A DNA stretch of 40,009 bases from an uncultured Desulfotomaculum sp. (lineage in GTDB: Bacteria; Bacillota; Desulfotomaculia; Desulfotomaculales; Desulfotomaculaceae): positions 1-40,009 of the forward strand of contig CAMKDG010000017.1 in NCBI GenBank assembly GCA_946411205.1, in the 5' to 3' direction. The notes below the pieces were generated by a model, which was not told the DNA's origin, searched no databases, and worked only from the letters and a program-made list of their open reading frames with translations. This document shows positions 33,469 to 40,009 of the stretch, one piece after another; position 1 is the first letter of the stretch, and each line of letters begins with the position of its first letter. The position numbers and the translations under genes are program-made.

Positions 33469-34830
33469 TTAATCAAATCCTTTTTTTCTTAACCGCGCAA
33501 TGAAAAACCCATCCATCCCGTGCACATGGGGCAAAAGCTGAAGATAACCCTTTTCCGCTGTGGCCTCCTGGTCTAACCCTGAGGGCAAGAACTGCCTGAG
33601 ATCACCCATGATAAATTCCGGGTGTTCTGTTAGAAAATCTTCTACCACACCAATATTTTCTTCATGGGTTATCGTGCAGGTGCTGTAAACCAGTACCCCT
33701 CCCGGCCTCAGACACTTGGCTGCGGATTGGAGAATCTCTTTTTGCAATCTCACAATACCCGGCAGTTGGCTGGGGTCCTTGCGCCACCGGGCATCCGGGC
33801 GTCTCCTTAATACCCCTAAACCAGAACAAGGGGCGTCTACCAGGACATAATCAGCCCACCCTTGGTATTCCTTATGTACGTCCCGAGCATCCGCCACCTC
33901 TGCTCGAATGGAGGTAATACCCAAACGTCGGCAATTATCTATAATTAAATCCAGCTTATGATTATATAAATCGAAAGCAATAATTTCACCTGAATTTCTC
34001 ATCAGTTGTGCAATATGAGTCGTTTTACCGCCAGGTGCCGCAGCTACATCCAATACCCGGGAACCGGTGGACGGGTTTAATACGTGAGCAACCAACATAG
34101 AGCTTTCATCTTGAACCTGATAAAGTCCTTCTTGAAAGGAATCAAGGGAACGGTAGGATAAAAAGTTATTTAGGTTTAGTCCTTCCGGGACATACTGGGT
34201 TTCCCGAGCCTCCACGCCCTCTTCCTTTAGACGATTCATTAATTCTTGTCTCGTAATTTTCAAGGTGTTTGTCCGTACAGTATTGGGGGCTGGTCGATTG
34301 TTAGCCTGACAAAGGGCCACGGTACCAGTAAAACCGTACTCCTTTAACCACCGTTCCACTAACCAAGTGGGGTGAGAATAAGTCAGAGCAATATAGTCAA
34401 CCGGGTCCTCTTGGGGGTCCGGATAATCTAAATTATTCTGTTGTCTTGCCACATTACGCAGTACACCATTCACAAATTTAGCAGCTCCGGCATGGCCAAA
34501 TTTTTTGGCCAAGTTTACAGATTCATTGCAGGCTGCGGAATCCGGTACCCTGGACATAAACATGATTTGGTAGGTACCCATGCGTAAGATATTGCGAATC
34601 CAGACTGTCTGGGAGGCAAGGGGTTGTTTAAGAAAGTGTGCCAGTACCCAATCTAAAGTATTTAAAGTGCGCAACACCCCATAAACTAATTCCGTGGCAA
34701 AAGCCCGGTCTAATTTCCCGGGCTGATATTGTTCTAACACTTTGTTTAGAGCGAGGTTGGCATAAGCTCCTTCTTCTTCAACCATTTTACCAACCAGCAA
34801 TGCCAGTTCCCTAGCGGATAGATTGCTCAA
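33469..34830 (-). CDS. rsmB: 16S rRNA (cytosine-967-C5)-methyltransferase
   Basis: This 453-aa enzyme of the RsmB/Sun family has an N-terminal NusB-like RNA-binding domain (about 1-140) and a SAM methyltransferase domain. DVAAAPGGKTTHIAQLM binds SAM. VDAPCSGLGVLRRRPDARWR and YSTCTITHEEN hold the two conserved cysteines used in catalysis. The start is a TTG overlapping the stop of the DUF116 gene (TTGA), with AAGGAA seven bases upstream. The order fmt-DUF116-rsmB-rlmN is a common Clostridia arrangement. Confidence 0.95.
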   Translation of the reverse strand: MSNLSARELALLVGKMVEEEGAYANLALNKVLEQYQPGKLDRAFATELVYGVLRTLNTLDWVLAHFLKQPLASQTVWIRNILRMGTYQIMFMSRVPDSAACNESVNLAKKFGHAGAAKFVNGVLRNVARQQNNLDYPDPQEDPVDYIALTYSHPTWLVERWLKEYGFTGTVALCQANNRPAPNTVRTNTLKITRQELMNRLKEEGVEARETQYVPEGLNLNNFLSYRSLDSFQEGLYQVQDESSMLVAHVLNPSTGSRVLDVAAAPGGKTTHIAQLMRNSGEIIAFDLYNHKLDLIIDNCRRLGITSIRAEVADARDVHKEYQGWADYVLVDAPCSGLGVLRRRPDARWRKDPSQLPGIVRLQKEILQSAAKCLRPGGVLVYSTCTITHEENIGVVEDFLTEHPEFIMGDLRQFLPSGLDQEATAEKGYLQLLPHVHGMDGFFIARLRKKGFD

Positions 34831-35636
34831 TGTTTCGTTCCTTCTCCTCTCCAGTGGTTCTGGTCACCTACAAAAAACTCTATAGCCTTGGTCACTCCCG
34901 GGGTAAATACCGAAGTATTAAAACAAGGACCAAAGGGCCGATCATTTAACACTCCCAGGACCGGAATGGGACTACAATCCTGAATACCACTGGCCAAATC
35001 CCTTTCGCAGGCGATGGCTACAATCGCCTTAGGCCGATATTCTTTGACCAGTTTTCGAGCCAAGGTTCCCCCAGTGGCTACTCCCACCCGAATACCGTAT
35101 TGATCCCGCATGGTTAGTAAATCTGACACCTGACACTTACCACAACGGCGGCAGTTATTAATATCATTGGTTACCTTATGGGGACAGGTATTTTCTTGAA
35201 TGCAATGAGGCGCCAACAGCAACACCTGTTCCGGACGTAACTTCAGTGGGTTCGTACGAACCAGTTCATTATTAACACTGATAAAGGAATTTTTAATTCT
35301 ATCAACATCAATATGAAAAATTCTCCCTAATCCTAGAGCAAAGGGAAAAAGCATACTCATAGCCACTCGTATTAATGGCTGCAACGGCTTAATGGTTTGT
35401 GCCAACCAGATGGTCAATACAATACCACCAACACCAAAAGCAAACACCACGATCCCAATAATAATGAAAGCCACAGCGCTAATCAAGATAACTTGATGCA
35501 TCAAGGTGATGGGGTGATAAAGCAGGTACCAAATGGTAAAAATCAGCAGACCTACAATAAACAAACTGGCAGCCAATAGACCCACAAATAACCGTTTACG
35601 AACATGCGGCAAATGTGATTCTTCAGGACTAATCAC
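34827..35636 (-). CDS. DUF116 membrane protein
   Basis: This 269-aa protein has two N-terminal membrane helices (about 18-38 and 48-77). A soluble domain follows with a cysteine-rich segment at about 145-170: APHCIQENTCPHK and CRRCGKCQ. After it come CERDLASGIQDC and FGPCFNTSV. The pattern matches the DUF116 family, whose role is unknown, although the cysteines suggest metal or Fe-S binding. The start is GTG with AAGGAG nine bases upstream and overlaps the end of fmt by eight bases. It is commonly found between fmt and rsmB in anaerobic Clostridia. Confidence 0.88.
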   Translation of the reverse strand: MISPEESHLPHVRKRLFVGLLAASLFIVGLLIFTIWYLLYHPITLMHQVILISAVAFIIIGIVVFAFGVGGIVLTIWLAQTIKPLQPLIRVAMSMLFPFALGLGRIFHIDVDRIKNSFISVNNELVRTNPLKLRPEQVLLLAPHCIQENTCPHKVTNDINNCRRCGKCQVSDLLTMRDQYGIRVGVATGGTLARKLVKEYRPKAIVAIACERDLASGIQDCSPIPVLGVLNDRPFGPCFNTSVFTPGVTKAIEFFVGDQNHWRGEGTKH

Positions 35637-36588
35637 AAGGCTTCACTCCTTCTTGGCTACCCAGAATCGTCCCGGGGGTCAAGCTTTTTCCCCGGAGAAA
35701 TTCTTTAACTTCCATCCTCTTACTTCCCTGGAGTTGTAATTCTTGAACTAAAATCTGCCCCTGTCCCGTTTGTATTAGTATACCAGACGAAGCCTCTTCT
35801 AAAACTGTACCCGGTAGAGAATTTATTTCCCGAGCCTGGGGCAGCTCTGTACGCCATATTTTAAGCACTTTATTCTGCCAAAGGGTATAGGTCCCCGGCC
35901 AGGGATCCATACCTCGAACATGATTGTGTATATCTCCAGCTGGTCGATCCCAATGGATTAATTCGTGTTCTTTTTTCAGCATAGGTGCATAGGTAGCTAA
36001 CCTGTGATCCTGGGGTGTTCTGAGAACCTTAGCTTGTTCCAGTAAATCCAGGGTTTCTATCAATAATTCTGCACCTAACTTGGCTAAACGGTCATGCACC
36101 AAACCTACATTGTCCTGGGGGGCAATAATAAGAGATTCTTTTAGGATCATATCTCCGGTATCCATTCCCTCATTCATAAACATGGTTGTTACACCGGTCT
36201 CCCATTCACCGTTCATAACAGACCAGTGAATGGGTGCAGACCCACGATAATAGGGCAGCAGAGATGCATGCACATTGATACAACCCTTAGGAGGCAATTG
36301 CAATATGCTACGGGGTAATATCTTGCCATAGGCCACCACTACAATACATTCCGGTTGTAGCTCCCGTAAAGTTTGCAAAAAATCCTCTGTTTTGATCGTG
36401 GCCGGCTGGAGTACCGAGATATTATGTTGCAAAGCCAACAGCTTGACAGGAGGTGCTTGTACCTGTTTGCCTCTTCCTTTAGGACGATCCGGCTGCGTAA
36501 CCACCGCTGCAATTTGATGTTTAGAGGCAATTAATGCTTGCAGAGAGGCGGCAGCAAAGTCCGGCGTACCCATAAAAACTATTCGCAT
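35629..36588 (-). CDS. fmt: Methionyl-tRNA formyltransferase
   Basis: This 319-aa enzyme formylates initiator Met-tRNA using 10-formyltetrahydrofolate. It has the N-terminal RIVFMGTPDFA, the formyl-transferase catalytic segment NVHASLLPYYRGSAPIHWSV (N105, H107; conserved Asp in MNEGMDTGDMI), and a C-terminal OB-like domain (about 205-319). AGGAGA lies eight bases before the AUG. It follows def, which acts on the product of the same initiation pathway after translation. Confidence 0.96.
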   Translation of the reverse strand: MRIVFMGTPDFAAASLQALIASKHQIAAVVTQPDRPKGRGKQVQAPPVKLLALQHNISVLQPATIKTEDFLQTLRELQPECIVVVAYGKILPRSILQLPPKGCINVHASLLPYYRGSAPIHWSVMNGEWETGVTTMFMNEGMDTGDMILKESLIIAPQDNVGLVHDRLAKLGAELLIETLDLLEQAKVLRTPQDHRLATYAPMLKKEHELIHWDRPAGDIHNHVRGMDPWPGTYTLWQNKVLKIWRTELPQAREINSLPGTVLEEASSGILIQTGQGQILVQELQLQGSKRMEVKEFLRGKSLTPGTILGSQEGVKPCD

Positions 36589-36624
36589 ATCTTTCTCCTC
36601 TTACCTGCTCAATCGCTTTTCAAC

Positions 36625-37080
36625 TTATTCTGCTTTTCTTAAATTGGCTGCCCGATCAACGAATACAACACCCTCTAAATGATCAATTTCATGTTGAAAG
36701 GCCCGAGCTAACCATCCTTTGGCTTGATAAGTCACAGCTTTTCCCTGACGATTGATACCTTTTACGACTAGTTTATCCGCTCTGGCCACTTCACCGATCA
36801 TTCCGGGCACCGATAGACATCCCTCGGTATCTACGACATTGCCGGATGCCTCTACAATCTCAGGATTGATTAGTTCAACCAATCCCTCACCTACATCAAT
36901 GACGATTACCCGCTTCGATACGCCAATCTGCGGTGCCGCTAAACCCACACCGTTGGCCTCATACATCGTATCAGCCATGTTATCTAATAATTTGATAATA
37001 TTGGGGGTAATTTCCTTGACGGGTTTTGCTTTTTCCCGCAGTATTTCATCACCAATTTCGACGATTTTATAGACTGCCAT
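36625..37080 (-). CDS. def: Peptide deformylase
   Basis: This 151-aa metalloenzyme removes the N-formyl group from nascent proteins. All three motifs are present: GVGLAAPQ (44-51), EGCLS (86-90, with metal ligand C88) and HEIDH (130-134, with metal ligands H130 and H134 and catalytic E131). The length is typical of the short type 1 enzymes. It lies between priA and fmt, separated by 38 and 36 bases. Confidence 0.97.
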   Translation of the reverse strand: MAVYKIVEIGDEILREKAKPVKEITPNIIKLLDNMADTMYEANGVGLAAPQIGVSKRVIVIDVGEGLVELINPEIVEASGNVVDTEGCLSVPGMIGEVARADKLVVKGINRQGKAVTYQAKGWLARAFQHEIDHLEGVVFVDRAANLRKAE

Positions 37081-37118
37081 TTGGGGAAACCTCCAGTTCT
37101 CTAGGAAAATTTTGCTTT

Positions 37119-39311
37119 TTACATACTCACCGGGTCCACATCTATACTCACAGCTACCTGCTTAAACCTCAGTCCTGCCTGTTCCAATACGTTAGCAGCA
37201 ACCCTTCTGATGTCTTTACTGATACTACCCTTAATGATTAACTGCCAGCGGTAGCGGTCTTTCATTTTAGGAATGCCAGCGGGAGCTGGACCTAGAATTT
37301 CTATCTTTGGCAAACCAGACGCCTGCTTGGCAGTGGTCAACTGATCCTGCCACCACTGGGCAGCTGCCATCACGTCGGCTTCATTTACTCCACTAAACAA
37401 TACCCTAATAAGATGGCTAAAGGGTGGGTATTGCAATGCCTGTCGGGTAACCATTTCTTTTTGGTAAAACTTGAGATAATCATGTTTTTGAGCCGTTCGA
37501 ATACTAAAGTGTTCTGGATCATAGGTTTGTATAATCACCTCACCGGGGGTCTGACCCCGGCCTGCCCGACCAGCCACCTGGGTTAGTAACTGAAAGGTTC
37601 TTTCGGCGGCACGGAAGTCTGGCATATGCAATGTAACATCCGCACTGATCACTCCGACCAGAGTAACCTGAGGTATATCCAGGCCTTTGGCAATCATTTG
37701 GGTACCGATAAGTACCTGGGCATCTCCATAGATAAAGGCTTCCAGCAATTTCTTATGAGAACCTTTGCGACTGGTGGTGTCTGCGTCCATCCGCAACACT
37801 TTACAGGTAGGAAACAGTCGGTTCATTTCCTCTTCTACTCGCTGGGTTCCTACACCAAAACTACGGATGATGCGACTGGAACAATGCGGGCAGATCACCG
37901 GAGACCGGCTCTGGTAGCTACAGTAGTGGCACTTTAGCCAACCATCACTGTGTAAGGTCAAGGAAATATCACAATGAGGACATTTCATCACTTGACCGCA
38001 TTGACGGCATACCACAATACTGGCCAAACCCCGTCGGTTAAGAAAAAGGATACACTTTTCCAGACGTTCTAACCGTCTGGTTAGGGCTCGCTGTAAAGTA
38101 AGACTAAAAATACTGCGATTGCCTAACCCTAACTCCTGGCGTAAATCGACAATTTGGATCTTGGGTAGTTCTCTGTCTTCTATCCGTTTCGTAAGAGTCA
38201 GTAACTTATAAGGCCCCCCTGGTCTGGCCCGGCAAAAACTCTCCATGGCTGGCGTAGCACTTCCTAAGACCACCGCCGCACCTGCCTGGGCAGCTCTCTG
38301 TAAGGCCACCTCCCGTGCATGATACTTAGGTGTTTCATCCTGCTTGTAGGAAGTCTCATGTTCTTCATCAATGATAACTAACCCTAAATTGGGTGTTGGA
38401 GCAAAAATAGCAGAACGGGCACCTAATACCACCGAGGCATCGCCAGATTTAATCCGTTCTTTTTCGGCATATCTTTCCCCTTGCGAAAGGGCACTATGTA
38501 GCAGGGCAATTTTGCTGCCAAAGCGTGAGCGGAATCTCTCTACCATTTGAGGAGTTAATGAGATTTCCGGTACTAAGACGATGGCCTGTCGCTGCTGCCG
38601 AAGAACCTCTTCAATCGTTCTCAGATACACCTCTGTTTTACCACTGCCAGTAACCCCATACAGCAGCCAAGCCGAAGGTTGATAAGATTGCAGCGTTCCC
38701 TTTAGCTGTTGAACCGCATCCTCTTGTTCTTGTGTAAGATTTGGCATTTTAGCTGGCGGTAAGGTAGCTTCGCTACCTTGGCTCTGACATACTTCTTTCA
38801 AATAACCCTTGGCTAACAGGGTATTAACCACCGCCAAGGATACCCCTGCCAACTTTGCCAGTTCCGATTTGCTAAGTCCCGGTTTCGCCAAGGCTACCTC
38901 GAGAGCCTCTTTTTGTTTGGGAGCCCTAGCCAAACACGCCAGTACATGCTGATCAACGGTGGCTGCTAAAACCGACTCCGGGTATTTTTTTTTGCTGCCA
39001 GGAGGTCCTGCGATACACTGCAACGCATCTCCGATGCTACATAAATACCTTTGTACCAGCCACTCCGCCGTTGTCAACAACTCTTCATTTAAGAAGGGCT
39101 CTTTTTCAATAACCCTCTTAATATCTTTGATTTTAGCGGTTGGCGGCGGCGGGCTAAAATCAATCACAAAGCCTTGCACAACTCTGTTGGCAAAGGGTAC
39201 TTCCACCCGCGAAAACCTGCTCAGTTCCTGCTGTAAAACTTCCGGTACCCGATAATGAAAGGTTTGGTTTAAACGAACCGGCACCGTTACAGCAACTTCG
39301 GCATACAACAT
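37119..39311 (-). CDS. priA: Primosomal protein N' (replication restart helicase PriA)
   Basis: This 730-aa superfamily 2 helicase reloads the replicative helicase at stalled forks. The N-terminal DNA-binding domain comes first, then Walker [13 protein letters not shown] (about 220), the DEEH box [12 protein letters not shown] and GSATPAMES. The zinc-binding module has paired cysteines in [15 protein letters not shown] and [19 protein letters not shown]. The C-terminal helicase motifs are [18 protein letters not shown] and [11 protein letters not shown] 39311 is preferred over the TTG at 39317 because AAGGGG is then nine bases upstream. It follows coaBC by two bases. Confidence 0.96.
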   Translation of the reverse strand: MLYAEVAVTVPVRLNQTFHYRVPEVLQQELSRFSRVEVPFANRVVQGFVIDFSPPPPTAKIKDIKRVIEKEPFLNEELLTTAEWLVQRYLCSIGDALQCIAGPPGSKKKYPESVLAATVDQHVLACLARAPKQKEALEVALAKPGLSKSELAKLAGVSLAVVNTLLAKGYLKEVCQSQGSEATLPPAKMPNLTQEQEDAVQQLKGTLQSYQPSAWLLYGVTGSGKTEVYLRTIEEVLRQQRQAIVLVPEISLTPQMVERFRSRFGSKIALLHSALSQGERYAEKERIKSGDASVVLGARSAIFAPTPNLGLVIIDEEHETSYKQDETPKYHAREVALQRAAQAGAAVVLGSATPAMESFCRARPGGPYKLLTLTKRIEDRELPKIQIVDLRQELGLGNRSIFSLTLQRALTRRLERLEKCILFLNRRGLASIVVCRQCGQVMKCPHCDISLTLHSDGWLKCHYCSYQSRSPVICPHCSSRIIRSFGVGTQRVEEEMNRLFPTCKVLRMDADTTSRKGSHKKLLEAFIYGDAQVLIGTQMIAKGLDIPQVTLVGVISADVTLHMPDFRAAERTFQLLTQVAGRAGRGQTPGEVIIQTYDPEHFSIRTAQKHDYLKFYQKEMVTRQALQYPPFSHLIRVLFSGVNEADVMAAAQWWQDQLTTAKQASGLPKIEILGPAPAGIPKMKDRYRWQLIIKGSISKDIRRVAANVLEQAGLRFKQVAVSIDVDPVSM

Positions 39312-39313
39312 GT

Positions 39314-40009
39314 TCAATTACCCCTTAACGGGTTAAACATTTTTACTACAATATTCAAAATTTCCCAAGCAACCTGTTGTTTATCTAATCGGGGTAGTGA
39401 TGTAAGCTCACCATTTTGGTCAAAAATACGAACAATGTTGGTATCATAATCAAATCCTGCCCCGGGTTGTGTCACATCGTTGGCTACCAATAAATCTACA
39501 TTTTTACGCTTTAACTTACTGATAGCATTTTGTGCCAAATCATTGGTTTCGGCTGCAAAGCCCACCAACAGTTGACGGGCTCTTTTCTGTCTGCCCAGTT
39601 CGGCCAAGATATCACGATTTTGTGTAAGTTCTATGTTCATTTCTTGACCCTGTTTCTTAATCTTTTGTTCTTTCGCCTCCAGGGGGCGGTAGTCGGCCAC
39701 CGCAGCAGCTTTGATGATGATTTGGGTTTTTTCAGCCCGCTTTAGTACCTCTTGAAACATTTGCTCAGCCGTTTGTATTTGAATAATCTCTACACCGGAG
39801 GGGGGTGTTAAAGCCGTGGGCCCGCTAATCAAGGTAACCTTAGCCCCCCGTAGTGCCGCCGCTTTTGCCAGGGCATAACCCATTTTGCCAGAACTGCGAT
39901 TCGATAAGTAGCGAACGGGATCTAAAGGTTCCCGAGTAGGTCCTGCCGTGACAAGAACGTCTAACCCCGCCAGATCCTGGGGGGTTACTAATTTTTGCAT
40001 GGTATGGAT
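39314..40009 (-). CDS. coaBC: Coenzyme A biosynthesis bifunctional protein CoaBC (CoaB part, partial)
   Basis: The frame is open to the right edge of the window, so only the last 232 codons are present. They match the CoaB domain, which joins phosphopantothenate to cysteine using CTP. Visible motifs are VLVTAGPTREPLDPVRYLSN with RSSGKMGYALAKAA, KAAAVADYRP, ELTQNRDILAELG and VGFAAET. The CoaC decarboxylase half is presumed to lie beyond the edge. The internal AUG at 40000 is unlikely to be the true start, because the frame continues past it and CoaB rarely stands alone in Firmicutes. Confidence 0.93.
   Translation of the reverse strand: MHTMQKLVTPQDLAGLDVLVTAGPTREPLDPVRYLSNRSSGKMGYALAKAAALRGAKVTLISGPTALTPPSGVEIIQIQTAEQMFQEVLKRAEKTQIIIKAAAVADYRPLEAKEQKIKKQGQEMNIELTQNRDILAELGRQKRARQLLVGFAAETNDLAQNAISKLKRKNVDLLVANDVTQPGAGFDYDTNIVRIFDQNGELTSLPRLDKQQVAWEILNIVVKMFNPLRGN

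Overview
The window looks like a chromosomal segment from a low-to-mid GC Firmicute of the Clostridia, most like the Peptococcaceae (Desulfotomaculum / Desulforamulus group). The genus is an inference from gene content: a zinc-type adenylate kinase, ferredoxin-linked 2-oxoacid oxidoreductase, sigma-54 regulation, lipoprotein-anchored binding proteins, and the Firmicute block from coaBC to rpe. Nearly every gene lies on the minus strand. The only clear plus-strand gene is a 77-aa hypothetical at 23427. I saw no rRNA, tRNA, CRISPR array, transposase or phage gene.

Region 1 (1-698) is the N-terminal part of a minus-strand gene that runs off the left edge. It has its own promoter and is tentatively YceG-like.

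Region 2 (about 806-22300) reads as one catabolic island. From right to left it holds a complete LIV-type ABC transporter (livK-H-M-G-F), a sigma-54 activator, a second complete LIV-type transporter, and a second sigma-54 activator. Next comes a five-gene operon for a split flavin/iron-sulfur amino-acid or amine dehydrogenase of the HcnABC / SoxAB / archaeal proline dehydrogenase type. It is followed by a four-subunit 2-oxoacid:ferredoxin oxidoreductase (korD-A-B-C) and an aldehyde dehydrogenase. A textbook -24/-12 promoter (9000-9014) lies directly before the dehydrogenase operon. The inferred logic is import of an amino-acid-like substrate, oxidation to a 2-oxo acid or semialdehyde, and conversion to acyl-CoA with reduced ferredoxin. 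The substrate cannot be read from the sequence.

Region 3 (22553-24040) holds adk with its own promoter and terminator, the plus-strand hypothetical gene, and a 37-aa rubredoxin-like zinc-ribbon protein.

Region 4 (24044-40009) is a compact housekeeping block transcribed leftward: coaBC (partial), priA, def, fmt, a DUF116 protein, rsmB, rlmN, two FHA-domain proteins, a PP2C phosphatase, an FtsW/RodA protein, a class B PBP, the PASTA kinase prkC, rsgA and rpe. Most genes overlap or nearly touch. The longest break, between rlmN and the first FHA gene, holds a long palindromic repeat.

Intergenic DNA in region 2 is rich in inverted repeats. These include a perfect 20-bp hairpin, two related elements sharing a 15-bp core placed 25-28 bases before start codons, and GC-rich hairpins between each binding-protein gene and its permease gene.
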